From Acidimicrobiales bacterium (GTDB lineage Bacteria; Actinomycetota; Acidimicrobiia; Acidimicrobiales; Palsa-688): a stretch of DNA of 64,000 bases. Both the position numbers and the translations under genes were made by a program. Positions 8,634-17,483 of this stretch are shown one piece after another; positions within the stretch are counted from its first letter, which is position 1, and every line of letters begins with the position of its first letter. The stretch covers positions 62,001-126,000 of the forward strand of contig DATLUM010000054.1 of assembly GCA_035533095.1 (NCBI GenBank). The letters run 5' to 3'. The notes beneath the pieces are model-generated. The model was given only the letters and a program-made list of their open reading frames with translations. It was not told where the DNA came from and did not search any database.

Positions 8634-9188
8634 ATGAGCGCAACCCTCGAGACCACCGGCCTGGCCGCCGGCACCTGGAACATCGATCCGGTCCACTCCG
8701 AGGTCGGTTTCGTTGTCCGCCACGTCATGGTGAGCAAGGTCAAGGGCGTCTTCTCCAAGTTCGAAGGCGCCATCACCGTCGACGAGGATCCGTTGAAGTC
8801 AAAGGTCGAGGCCACGATCGACGCCTCGTCGATCGACACGCGCGAGGCTCAGCGCGACGCCCACCTGCGTTCGTCCGACTTCTTCGACGTCGAGACCCAT
8901 CCCGAGATCCGCTTCGTCTCGACCTCAGTGGCTCGCGCCGGCGACGACTTCAAGGTCACCGGTGACCTGACCATCCACGGCGTCACCCGCCCGGTCGATT
9001 TGGCTCTCGAGCTCAACGGCGTCGGCCCCGACCCGTGGGGTGGCCTGCGCGCCGGCTTCTCGGCCACGACCGAGATCAGCCGGGCCGACTTCGGCATCGT
9101 CTTCAACATCCCCCTTGACGGCGGCGGGGTAGTCGTCGGTGACAAGATCAAGATCTACCTGGAGATAGAGGCCGTCCTCGCCAGCTGA
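8634..9188 (+). CDS. YceI family protein (lipid-binding lipocalin-like)
   Basis: 184 residues spanning one YceI domain: WNIDPVHSEVGFVVRHVMVSKVKGVF at the start, the SIDTREAQRDAHLRSSDFFDVE centre and the GDLTIHGVTRPVDL and FSATTEISRADFGI strands. YceI proteins form a long beta-barrel that binds isoprenoids or other hydrophobic chains. No signal peptide is visible, so this copy is probably cytoplasmic. ATG start with a GGAGG site 10 bases upstream, under the MarR-type operators described at 8566-8610; the pairing MarR-YceI is common in actinobacteria. Confidence 0.93.
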   Translation: MSATLETTGLAAGTWNIDPVHSEVGFVVRHVMVSKVKGVFSKFEGAITVDEDPLKSKVEATIDASSIDTREAQRDAHLRSSDFFDVETHPEIRFVSTSVARAGDDFKVTGDLTIHGVTRPVDLALELNGVGPDPWGGLRAGFSATTEISRADFGIVFNIPLDGGGVVVGDKIKIYLEIEAVLAS

Positions 9189-9193
9189 CCCTT

Positions 9194-9238
9194 AAAAGAG
9201 GTTCGCGCCATTCGCCGGCAACTCTGCGAACCTTCTTT
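9194..9238. terminator. Bidirectional terminator between convergent genes
   Basis: Inverted repeat GGTTCGC (9200-9206) / GCGAACC (9226-9232) extended by AAAAGA on one side and TTCTTT on the other. It lies between the YceI gene and the convergent dioxygenase gene and touches the stop codon of the latter. Confidence 0.75.
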
Positions 9239-10097
9239 AGTTGCCGTCGTCGCCCGCCCACGGTTGCAACCACCTCGGGTCCACGGTGTCGCCTTCACGG
9301 ATGAACCGGATGTCGGCCGAGAGCCGCATCGCGTCGGTTCCCGTGTCGAGCGACGCGTGCACCATGTGGGGTGAGTGCGCCGCGACGTCCCCGGCTTTGT
9401 AGTCGGCCCACAACCAACGCCGGCCGGTGGTTTCCGCCACCCAGGCGAGGTCGTGGCTCAAAGGTCGGGCGTCGCCGGGGCGGTCGGTGACGGCGCGCAG
9501 GGGTGCGAGCTCCGCCGGATCCATACGGTGGCTGCCTTCGAGGTAGACGAGACCGCCCGTGGCCAAGGGGCAGTCGCCCAGGGGGATCCACACCGTGACG
9601 AGCTGGTCGCTCCCCTCGTCGAGGTAGGTGTAGTCGGTGTGCGCCCGAGAGGCGCGCCTCGAGGCTCGGTCGAAGTGCCGCACGATCGAGCGGGGGAGGC
9701 GCCATGCCGGCCCGTCCAGGGTCGACTCTGCGAGACGCAGCAACTCCGGCTGGGAAGCGAACCGGTCGAATTCCTCGCCCCGTACGAACCCGTGCGCCGG
9801 GTGACCTTCGACCCCGTGTGGCGGCAGGCCCGAGGGGGCGCGCCCAGAGAAGACGCCGTCGGCGGCCGTAGACCCCTCGCGCAGGTAGCCGGGGTCGAAG
9901 AGCGAGAAGTAGGCCGACCGCATCGCGATAGATCTGGCCGGGTCCAAGAAGCCTGGGAGGTAGAGGTAGCCGTCCTCGAGGTACCGGGCCCTCAACTCGC
10001 CGGGGTCGTGCAGCAGGTCGGAGCTGTCGCGCAACGGCGCGAAATGATCGGTGTCGAAGGGAACCGGTGTCCCGTTGGAAGTGAGCGTCGTCGGCAT
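9237..10097 (-). CDS. Phytanoyl-CoA dioxygenase (PhyH) family protein
   Basis: 286-residue Fe(II)/2-oxoglutarate-dependent oxygenase. The metal triad is visible as H153-x-D155 (AHTDYT) and H247 (HMVHASLD), with a basic residue R258 placed to bind 2-oxoglutarate, and the N-terminal YLEDGYLYLPGFLDP typical of PhyH. The family hydroxylates lipids, ectoine, halogenated compounds and others, so the substrate is open. ATG at 10097 is chosen because the frame upstream of it lacks PhyH similarity. Confidence 0.88.
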   Translation of the reverse strand: MPTTLTSNGTPVPFDTDHFAPLRDSSDLLHDPGELRARYLEDGYLYLPGFLDPARSIAMRSAYFSLFDPGYLREGSTAADGVFSGRAPSGLPPHGVEGHPAHGFVRGEEFDRFASQPELLRLAESTLDGPAWRLPRSIVRHFDRASRRASRAHTDYTYLDEGSDQLVTVWIPLGDCPLATGGLVYLEGSHRMDPAELAPLRAVTDRPGDARPLSHDLAWVAETTGRRWLWADYKAGDVAAHSPHMVHASLDTGTDAMRLSADIRFIREGDTVDPRWLQPWAGDDGN

Positions 10098-10182
10098 GGC
10101 CTTGCCTTGATCGGGAGGTCGGCGGGCCAGACTACGCGCTTGGCCCGGTGCACTCCCGGATCCTGTCGGGGCGGCCCCCACG

Positions 10183-10902
10183 TCAGCGGTCGTCGAAGGG
10201 CGAGCAGATCTGGCAGGGCCGGAAACCGGGCTCGTGGGGCCCCACCGCGCGAAGGTTGTCCTTGTTGGCCACGACCGGGCAGTCCGGACGGTGGATCAGG
10301 TTGCCCCGCTCGGTGGCCACCAGCGGAATCGTGGTGGTAGCCGCAGCGGCCGCCGGCTCGGCTCCGCGGCCTGCCGGGCGCGGGGCGGCGTCTTTCTCCG
10401 TGGTCTCGTCCGCGACCTTTGAACGTGCGCGGGCACTGCGGCCCCGGGGCGGGGCTATGGCGGCCGCCGAAACCCCGAGCGGCGCCACAGTGTGCTTCCC
10501 GTTGGCTCCCGCCCCGAGCTGCGCTTCTATGCGCCCCAGGGCCTGGAGCATCTGCTGGTTCGCGGTCGTCGACGTGCGGATCTGGCGGGTCATCCAGTAA
10601 CCGAAGTACAAGAAGCCCCCGATGAACACGAGTCCGAGGCCGAGTAGGCCGCCGGAGATGAGGTAGTCGTTCTGCTCGTAGGTGTGGAACGTGTGGGCCG
10701 AGCCGTACCAGCCGACGATGATGACGATGATCCCTATCGGCAGCAGGAGGCCTCCCGCCACCAACAAGACCGTCTCTATAGGGAAGGGCCGTCTCCGTCT
10801 CGACCGCAGCTTCGCCGCCGCGCCGATCAGCGAGAGGTGACGCGCAGGGACGGACTCTTGACCTGCTCCTTCTTCACGCCCGGGATCGACGGTCGCATTC
10901 AT
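10183..10902 (-). CDS. Membrane protein with C-terminal Ada-like metal-binding motif
   Basis: 239 residues. Two membrane helices (about residues 43-65 and 84-104), a Pro/Ala-rich linker, and a C-terminal motif HRPDCPVVANKDNLRAV followed by FRPCQIC. That spacing resembles the zinc-cysteine fold at the N-terminus of Ada DNA-repair proteins, which also occurs fused to unrelated proteins. Start overlaps the stop of the secreted-protein gene by four bases, so it is the last gene of the 17.3-10.2 kb operon. Function unknown; a role beside the ABC importer is inferred only from position. Confidence 0.7.
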   Translation of the reverse strand: MNATVDPGREEGAGQESVPARHLSLIGAAAKLRSRRRRPFPIETVLLVAGGLLLPIGIIVIIVGWYGSAHTFHTYEQNDYLISGGLLGLGLVFIGGFLYFGYWMTRQIRTSTTANQQMLQALGRIEAQLGAGANGKHTVAPLGVSAAAIAPPRGRSARARSKVADETTEKDAAPRPAGRGAEPAAAAATTTIPLVATERGNLIHRPDCPVVANKDNLRAVGPHEPGFRPCQICSPFDDR

Positions 10903-12383
10903 GTCCCCTCCTCTAGCGGGCAGTTGCTGGCAGGCGGCAGATCAGGTATGTGGCGCGTCATCCGCACCAATCCTGCGCCGGCGATCGCCGCCAGGATGAG
11001 TAGTGACACCAGCAGCCCGGCCTTGACCGGTTTGGACAAGGCCGCCGGCGTGATGGCCCCCAGCGTGCCTCCCGGACCGTTGGAGCGCGACGTGCCCCCC
11101 GCCGGGGTGGTCGGCGTGCCTGCGAGCGACGGAGACGACGACCCTGTGGGCAGGGTTGACATGCTCGCGGCGACCCCGGCTGCGGTGGTCGAGCCTCCGA
11201 GGTTGCCGAGCACGCCGGTGTCGGTCGGCAAGGATCCAGAGCCGAGGTCCAGCGGGAACGGTGGTGTGGCGATGGCTGTGGCCGTCGCGCGCCCGAGGGT
11301 GATCGTGAGGCTGGAGCCGGTGAGGAAACCGGGGAGCGTGCAGAGCACCCCGAGCTGCGAAAGTTGAGACGGCAGGGCGCTGCAGTCGAGGTTCACCGAC
11401 GCGTCGGAGGGAAGCGCGAGGCTGATCTTCAGTCCGCCGGCCGTTATCTCCTCGGCGGGTGACTGGTTGGTCTCGACAACTGGCAGGGGCGTCATCGTGA
11501 CGTTGAACGCGGAGATGAACTGGTTGACCTGGGCGGCGGTCGGAGCGGCCAGAGCGTTGGGAAGGTTGGTGCTGACGGGGCCGACGCTGATGCCGTCGGT
11601 GCCGACGCTCACCTGGTGACCTTCGATCGTGATCTCTCCGATGTGCGTATAGGCACGCCCGATCGGCGAGGTCCCGTCACTAGAGGCAGTTGCGCTCGAC
11701 GTGGTCGCTCCCACCGTGATCAGGCCACCGAGGATCGACAAGCTCGAGAACGCACCCGTCGCGGTCGACTGAGCTTCTGTGTCCGTCGTCGTCGCTTGCG
11801 AGTTGCCTTGCACTCCCTTCACGTCGAACAGTCCACTCACGCTGAAATCGGATAGCGCCGACTTCGTGCTCGTGCCGTTGCCGTCGGCATGAGAGACCAT
11901 CTCGGCCGCGCCGCTGGTGTTGCCCTGCGGGTAGGTCGAGTCGGTCGGGCCTGCGGGGTAGAAGGTCTCGGCGCGCATGGGGTCATTGGCCTGCGCCGCC
12001 AACGGGGCCAGCTGGTCCGGGAGTCCCAGCTCGCCCGAGAGGGAGCCGAGGTTGCCGGCCGTGCCGCCGGGCCACACGACCGAAGCCAAGCCGTGGCCGA
12101 ACGGGCCAGTCTCGAAGTCCGAGCTGTCCTCGGGTACGTCGCCCTCGGCGAGTGGATGCGCCCCGGCGAGGCCGGCGGTGTTGTCGATCACGAAGTCGAG
12201 GCTGTTGGCGTCCGCCTGGGACGTCCACCCGATCAGCGAGGTGTCGGCATGCGCGGAACCGCTGGGCGCGACAGCCCATACGAGGAACGACGCTGCGGCC
12301 AGGCAGACCAGTCGCCCTCCGAGCCGCCTCGAAGCCCGTCCCGGACCCGGGCCCTGCGGCACCGGTTCGTGTCTCCCTCTCAT
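10899..12383 (-). CDS. Secreted, C-terminally anchored protein of unknown function
   Basis: 494 residues. A Sec signal peptide (LVCLAAASFLVWAVAPSGSAHA, cleavage after AHA) and a C-terminal helix (KAGLLVSLLILAAIAGAGLV) followed by a basic patch suggest an exported protein anchored in the membrane. The mature part is rich in Ser, Thr, Gly and Ala and low in Cys, with no domain I recognise. It sits between an amino-acid-type ABC importer and the Ada-motif membrane protein in one operon. It may be a cell-surface component; that is inference. Confidence 0.75.
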   Translation of the reverse strand: MRGRHEPVPQGPGPGRASRRLGGRLVCLAAASFLVWAVAPSGSAHADTSLIGWTSQADANSLDFVIDNTAGLAGAHPLAEGDVPEDSSDFETGPFGHGLASVVWPGGTAGNLGSLSGELGLPDQLAPLAAQANDPMRAETFYPAGPTDSTYPQGNTSGAAEMVSHADGNGTSTKSALSDFSVSGLFDVKGVQGNSQATTTDTEAQSTATGAFSSLSILGGLITVGATTSSATASSDGTSPIGRAYTHIGEITIEGHQVSVGTDGISVGPVSTNLPNALAAPTAAQVNQFISAFNVTMTPLPVVETNQSPAEEITAGGLKISLALPSDASVNLDCSALPSQLSQLGVLCTLPGFLTGSSLTITLGRATATAIATPPFPLDLGSGSLPTDTGVLGNLGGSTTAAGVAASMSTLPTGSSSPSLAGTPTTPAGGTSRSNGPGGTLGAITPAALSKPVKAGLLVSLLILAAIAGAGLVRMTRHIPDLPPASNCPLEEGT

Positions 12384-12414
12384 CGGTTCACCTCGCGGGT
12401 AGTGCGGAAGTCGG

Positions 12415-13125
12415 TCACGACGCGGCCCCCAGGTAGGCGCCGGCGACGTCCTGCATGTCGGCCGGTTGCCCGACGTCCTGGACCCTCCCGTGCACGAGCA
12501 CGGCTGCGTAGTCGGCTATCGCGAGCGCGGTCCGGGCGAACTGCTCCACCAGCAGCACCGTCATCCCGTCGGCCGCTAACTGCCCGAGGACGTCGTAGAG
12601 CTCCTTGACGACGAGGGGGGCGAGTCCCATCGAGAGCTCGTCCACCAACAGCAGGGAAGGGTCGGTCACCACAGCCCGGGAGATCGCGAGCATCTGCTGC
12701 TGGCCGCCCGACAGCGTCCCCGAGAGCTGCTTGCGCCTCTCTCCCAGAATCGGAAATCTTGTGTACGTCTTGTCCTGCACGTCCGACGCAGAGAGACCCG
12801 AGCGGCCGTAGGTCATGATCTTGAGGTTCTCCTCGACCGTCAGGTTCGGGAAGATCCCACGGCCTTCGGGGATGCTGCACACGCCAGCGCGCGCGAGGCT
12901 GTCAGCTCCGACGCCGTTGACGTGCTGGCCGGCTATGTGCACACATCCGGCGGACGCCTCGTGGCGCCCGTCTATGACCTTCAACGTGGTCGTCTTGCCG
13001 GCGCCGTTGGGGCCGAGCAGGGCGAAGAGAGTGCCGGCAGGCACGAGCAGGTCGACGCCGCGAAGGACTTCGATGCGCCCGTAGGCTGCGCGCATCCCGA
13101 TGAGCTGGATCGCCGGGGGTATCAA
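12415..13125 (-). CDS. Branched-chain amino acid-type ABC transporter ATP-binding protein, LivF type
   Basis: 236-residue ATPase. Walker A LGPNGAGKTT, Q-loop and LSGGQQQMLAISRAV signature, Walker B LLLVDELSMGLAP (Glu then Leu, typical of LivF) and the switch histidine replaced in the LLVEQF segment, which is normal for LivF (EQ instead of EH). Its start overlaps the end of the LivG-type gene. Works with LivG, the fused permease and the binding protein of the same operon. Confidence 0.93.
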   Translation of the reverse strand: MIPPAIQLIGMRAAYGRIEVLRGVDLLVPAGTLFALLGPNGAGKTTTLKVIDGRHEASAGCVHIAGQHVNGVGADSLARAGVCSIPEGRGIFPNLTVEENLKIMTYGRSGLSASDVQDKTYTRFPILGERRKQLSGTLSGGQQQMLAISRAVVTDPSLLLVDELSMGLAPLVVKELYDVLGQLAADGMTVLLVEQFARTALAIADYAAVLVHGRVQDVGQPADMQDVAGAYLGAAS

Positions 13126-13910
13126 CGCAGCGCCTCGAACTCGATGGTCGGGTCGGCGGGATGGCCCTGATCGGGCTCGATGATCTCGTCTCCGGCGCCG
13201 AGGTAGGCCTCTTGCACCTTGGGGTTGTTACGGACCTCGTCGGCCGTGCCCTGCGCGATGTGGATGCCGAAGTCGAGCACATGGATCCAGTCGCACACTT
13301 CCATGATCAGGTCCATGTCATGCTCGACCAGGAGCACCGCTATACCGTCGCCGGCGAGCTCGCCGAGCCGGCGGCCGAACTCCTCCGATTCGTGGGTGTC
13401 GAGACCCGACCCGGGCTCGTCGAGCAGCAAGAGCCGCGGCTGGGCGGCCAGGGCCCGGCCGAGCTCGGTTAGGCGGGCGAGCCCGGTCGGTAGGGTGTTG
13501 GCCGGGGCGTCGGCAACCCGGTCCAGCCCGATCCTGTCCACGATCTCGTCGGTCTGCGCGTCGACGTCGAAGCGGGTACGGCTCCAACGCCGGCGGATCT
13601 CGGCCGCGACCTGGATGTTCTCGCGGACTGTCAACGAGCCGAAGATCTCCAGCCGCTGGAACGTACGGGCGATGCCCATGCGGGCGCGCCGGTGCACCGG
13701 CAGGGACGTGACGTCGCTGCCGTCGATCATGACCCGGCCCTGCGTCGGGGACTGCAGGCCCGTGATGACGTTGAAGATGGTGGTCTTGCCGGCGCCGTTC
13801 GGTCCGATCAAGCCGGTCACCTTGCCCGAGTCCGCGTCGATGCTCACGGTGTCGAGCGCGGTCACGCCGCCGAAGCGGACGCTCACGTCAAGCGTCTGCA
13901 ACAGTGGCAT
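13122..13910 (-). CDS. Branched-chain amino acid-type ABC transporter ATP-binding protein, LivG type
   Basis: 262-residue ATPase with Walker A IGPNGAGKTTIFNVITG, Walker B LLLLDEPGSGLD and switch LLVEHDMDL, matching LivG. The signature region is degenerate: LPTGLARLTELGRAL where LSYGQQRRLEIARAL is usual, so the canonical signature is weak (TG instead of GG/YG). LivF carries an intact one, so one of the two ATP sites may be impaired. Start overlaps the 3' end of the permease gene by 23 bases. Confidence 0.9.
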   Translation of the reverse strand: MPLLQTLDVSVRFGGVTALDTVSIDADSGKVTGLIGPNGAGKTTIFNVITGLQSPTQGRVMIDGSDVTSLPVHRRARMGIARTFQRLEIFGSLTVRENIQVAAEIRRRWSRTRFDVDAQTDEIVDRIGLDRVADAPANTLPTGLARLTELGRALAAQPRLLLLDEPGSGLDTHESEEFGRRLGELAGDGIAVLLVEHDMDLIMEVCDWIHVLDFGIHIAQGTADEVRNNPKVQEAYLGAGDEIIEPDQGHPADPTIEFEALR

Positions 13911-15807
13911 GGCTGACCTCTGCAGGGATGGGTGGAATCGACGACGGACCGAACCTTGGGGACCGGGAGAAAATCTCCCGGAAGCGCTCGCCCGTGCTGG
14001 CGATGATCCCCTCGGGACGCAGCACCAGACCCAGCGCGCCGAAGCCCGTCATGAAATAGGTGACCGCAGTGAACCTGGTGGGCAGGTGGATGGCGATCTG
14101 TGGAGCGAGTGACAGCGACAGGGCGCCGGCGAGCGCGGCGCCGGGTGTGGAAACGCCCCAGATGTAGACGATGAGCACGATGAACAGGCTCTGGATGTAC
14201 TGGAAGTTGTCGCTGGTGACCGTGTGCTGGGTCGATCCGTAGAGGGCGCCCCCGAACGTCGCCAAGGCGGTGGCCACCGAGAACAGTGCGATCTTGGTGA
14301 TCCTGAGGTTGAGGCCAAGGGTCGCGCACGCCGCCTGGCTGTCCTTCGTGGCGTTGAGCAGCCTTCCGAACGGACCCCTACGGATGGCGAGGACACCGGC
14401 CGCGAGAATGGCGAATATCGCGGTCATCACGATGAGGTTCGTGCGGTTGTTCTCGAGACTGAGGCCGGGGAGGTGCAGGCGCGGGACGACCAGGTCGCTG
14501 CGACCCATGACCGAGTCCTGCAAGAAGAACAGGTAGTAGGCGAGCTGCCCGAACGCCAGCGTCGACAGGGCGAGCTCGAGGCCGCGAAGTCGCAGTGCCG
14601 GTAGGGCGACCACCGCGCCCAGAGCGGCGCCGGCGAGTGCCGCTACGAGGAGCCCGACGGGGTTCCCGCCGTGGCCGGTGTGGGCGAAGATCCACGCGCC
14701 GAACCCGAAGAACGTGTACTGGGATAGGGAGATCTGCCCGCCGTAGCCCGACAGCAGGACGATCGAGAGTGCGCCGATGCCGAGCGAGACGCCGGCGTTG
14801 ACGTTGCCTAGAACCGTCCCGTGCAGGAGCGGGGCGATGACGGCTGCGAGGACCACGAGGAGTGCGCCGGTGGTGAGGCTGGCCCGCGCCGATGGCACCC
14901 TGGTCGCCTTCGCGACCGGCGCGACCCCGGCACGGAGGCGGACGGCTGGGAGCACGAGGAGGACGATGAAGAGGAACAGCGTCGGCAGCACGGGCCGCAG
15001 GTGGAGGAGCCAGCCGCTCAGGTTCACGTAACCGGTCACGTACGCGTCGGCCAACCCCAGGACCATCGCCCCGGCGAAGGTCAGCGGCAGGCTTCGCAGC
15101 CGTCCGAGCATCGCCGCCGCGAAGCTGTTGAGGACCAGCAGCGTGAGGTTTAGGACGTCGAGCGCCGACGTGGAAGCCTGCAGTATCCCGGCGAGTGCAC
15201 CCAGCGCAGCACCGATCATCCATGACAGCGCATTGAGTGATGCCGGCCGGCCGCCGTTGAGCGCCATCAGGGACCGGTCGTCCACCACACCGCGCATCGC
15301 GATGCCCAGGCGGGTGTTGTAGAAGAACAGCCGCAGCCCTCCCGCCACCGCCGCTGCCAGGACGATGCTTATGAGCTCCTCATAGCTGACGCGGTTGCCG
15401 GCGATGCTGACGTGCCGGTTCGCCCCGAAGAACAGGCTGAGGTTCCTCCCAGTCGTCTGGGGCCAGACCGTGAAGGCAATGCCCATGAGCGCGACGAGGA
15501 TCGCAAGGGTGACGACGAGCATCAGGCCCGTGTCGTTGATGTTCACGTGTCGTATCAGGACGCGCTGAAGGAGCACCCCGATCGCAGGGGCGATTATCAG
15601 CAGGCACAGGCCCAGCGCGAAGGGTGCCGCCCAGTGGTCGCTGACCCGAAGCTGCCAGTAGGTGAACGCCATCACCATGCCGATCGCCCCATGGGCGAAG
15701 TTGAACACGCCGCTCGTCGTGTAGGTGACGACGAGTCCCGACGCGGCTATCGCGTAGATGGCTCCGAGCGAGATGCCGGCGATGGTGAGGCCGATGAACT
15801 CGTTCAT
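13888..15807 (-). CDS. Fused LivH-LivM type ABC permease
   Basis: 639 residues, about twice one permease. Residues 1-290 match LivH (GISLGAIYAIAASGLVVTYTTSGVFNFAHGAIGM is the diagnostic start), and residues 305-620 match LivM (LGIGALSIVLLSGYGGQISLSQYTFFGFGAW). Each half has its own EAA-like loop (TRLGIAMRGVVDDRSLMALNG; GPFGRLLNATKDSQAACATLG). A single chain therefore supplies both halves of the membrane pore. Fusions of this kind are known in actinobacteria. The transported compound may be an amino acid, amide or aromatic acid. Confidence 0.92.
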   Translation of the reverse strand: MNEFIGLTIAGISLGAIYAIAASGLVVTYTTSGVFNFAHGAIGMVMAFTYWQLRVSDHWAAPFALGLCLLIIAPAIGVLLQRVLIRHVNINDTGLMLVVTLAILVALMGIAFTVWPQTTGRNLSLFFGANRHVSIAGNRVSYEELISIVLAAAVAGGLRLFFYNTRLGIAMRGVVDDRSLMALNGGRPASLNALSWMIGAALGALAGILQASTSALDVLNLTLLVLNSFAAAMLGRLRSLPLTFAGAMVLGLADAYVTGYVNLSGWLLHLRPVLPTLFLFIVLLVLPAVRLRAGVAPVAKATRVPSARASLTTGALLVVLAAVIAPLLHGTVLGNVNAGVSLGIGALSIVLLSGYGGQISLSQYTFFGFGAWIFAHTGHGGNPVGLLVAALAGAALGAVVALPALRLRGLELALSTLAFGQLAYYLFFLQDSVMGRSDLVVPRLHLPGLSLENNRTNLIVMTAIFAILAAGVLAIRRGPFGRLLNATKDSQAACATLGLNLRITKIALFSVATALATFGGALYGSTQHTVTSDNFQYIQSLFIVLIVYIWGVSTPGAALAGALSLSLAPQIAIHLPTRFTAVTYFMTGFGALGLVLRPEGIIASTGERFREIFSRSPRFGPSSIPPIPAEVSHATVADA

Positions 15808-15815
15808 CTACGTCG

Positions 15816-17294
15816 TCATGCGCTGGTGAGGTAGTAGTTCGGGGTGTTGGCGCAGTCGAACCCGGTCGCCGGCATGCCCGGGGCACGAATGAACTTGCCG
15901 TTGGAGACGTCTATGACGATCCAGCAGTACGCAGGTGTCTTCTTCGCCGGGTTGTCGGTCGCCACCATCCCGCCGGCGGTGAACTGCTGGACGGCGCCGA
16001 GACCCGAGAGAAGGGCGGCTCGTGTCGGCAGGCCACCGGCGTTGATGCCCTCGACGAAGAGCATTCCCGACATCCAGCCGTACGCGGCGAACAGGTCAGG
16101 GGTGGTGTGGTAGAGGGCCTCGTACCACTTGTCGAACAGTGCAACCTGGGGCACTGCCCCCGCGTCCTCGCCTCCGTACAGGGCGACGCTCTGGGTGAGG
16201 ACCGCGCCGTTCGCTGCCGGCCCCGCGCCGCTGATGAAGGCTGGATCGTAGGCGGGCGCCCCGTAATCGGCGAAGGGGATCTGGTAGCCGATGTTGTAGA
16301 GCGACTTCGCCATGTCGGCGTAGACCGAGGCAGTGGCCTGGAACACGATCCCCTGAACGCCGGCCTGCTGCATGGCGCGTGCTTCGGCGTCGAAGTTCGT
16401 CTGGGTGGGCTCGATCGCGTCCTCGTGGTAGACGAAGTTGTAACCGATCGACTGCAGCGCCTGGACCTCGGCGAGACCTTCCTGCTCGGCGGTGGAGTTG
16501 TTCTCCGTGAAATACGCCATCTTCGTGATCGCCTGCGGGTATCGCTGCTTGAAGTAGATGTAGGGCGCGATGTTCCAGCCCAGCGGCTCCGGTTGCGGCG
16601 AGAAGTTGTTCGGCAGGTTGAACCGTTGAGGGCTGAGGGCCTCCCCGATGTCGGGGATGTTGTCCTTCTGCAGAACGGCGGCACCCCCCTGGTCGTCGAC
16701 CGAGAAGGATCCGACGAAGGCCAGCACCGAGTTCGCGAGCGACTGGGTGGCGGTCGCGTTCTGGCTGGCGTCGAGGTTGTCGTCGGCGGACTTGAGGACC
16801 AGCTTTCGGCCGCAAACACCTCCGATGCTGTTCTGGTATGCGGCGAACGCCTGCGTCCCGCGCTGAGCGCCGACGAACAAACCGGGGATCGGGCCGGTCA
16901 GGGTGCTGACGTTGCCGACGTCGATTTCACTGGCAGATACTCCCGGATCGTGGCTCGGCGCTCCCGCCGGGCACACCTTCCCGCCGGCCGCTGCCGCCGT
17001 CCCGGCGCCCGAAGAAGACGAGCCCCCAGCGGCCCCCGAAGCGGCTTGACCGGTAGGGGTTGACCCTCCCGTCGTCCCGGAGCTGCCGGCGGTCGTCGCA
17101 GCCGATCCTGATGAGAGAGCCCCACCCACCGCACTCGCACCGGAGTTCCCGTTGCCCGATCCGACCCCGACGCTGCCGCCACCGGACTGGAGACGGTTCG
17201 CCGCTTGCAGCTGCGCCTGGGTGAGGCGCGCCCCGCAGGCGCCTGTCAGGAGCGACAGGCAGGCGACGACGGCGAACGTTGCGTGCTTTCTCAT
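15816..17294 (-). CDS. ABC transporter substrate-binding lipoprotein (Peripla_BP_6)
   Basis: 492 residues. Lipoprotein signal with lipobox LTGAC near residue 20, an unusually long Gly/Ser/Ala/Thr linker (about residues 30-100), then a type-I periplasmic-binding fold of the Leu/Ile/Val class (IDVGNVSTLTGPIPGLFVGA, LVLKSADDNLD, AMQQAGVQGIVFQA). First gene of the minus-strand importer operon, eight bases before the permease. The linker probably spans the cell wall. Ligand unknown. Confidence 0.92.
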   Translation of the reverse strand: MRKHATFAVVACLSLLTGACGARLTQAQLQAANRLQSGGGSVGVGSGNGNSGASAVGGALSSGSAATTAGSSGTTGGSTPTGQAASGAAGGSSSSGAGTAAAAGGKVCPAGAPSHDPGVSASEIDVGNVSTLTGPIPGLFVGAQRGTQAFAAYQNSIGGVCGRKLVLKSADDNLDASQNATATQSLANSVLAFVGSFSVDDQGGAAVLQKDNIPDIGEALSPQRFNLPNNFSPQPEPLGWNIAPYIYFKQRYPQAITKMAYFTENNSTAEQEGLAEVQALQSIGYNFVYHEDAIEPTQTNFDAEARAMQQAGVQGIVFQATASVYADMAKSLYNIGYQIPFADYGAPAYDPAFISGAGPAANGAVLTQSVALYGGEDAGAVPQVALFDKWYEALYHTTPDLFAAYGWMSGMLFVEGINAGGLPTRAALLSGLGAVQQFTAGGMVATDNPAKKTPAYCWIVIDVSNGKFIRAPGMPATGFDCANTPNYYLTSA

Positions 17295-17483
17295 TCCACC
17301 TCCAGGGGCACCGGAAGGGCGCGCGAAACGTCGAAATTCACAGTGGTGAGGATTTCGGCGCCGCCGAGCATCATCCCTGCGCAACACGCTCGGCGGCAAT
17401 GATTGCGGTTCCACCAGTCGGGACATCCCCAGCAGGCGACTACGCTCCGCGGTCGACCACGGAAAACGAGGGGGAATTCGGAC

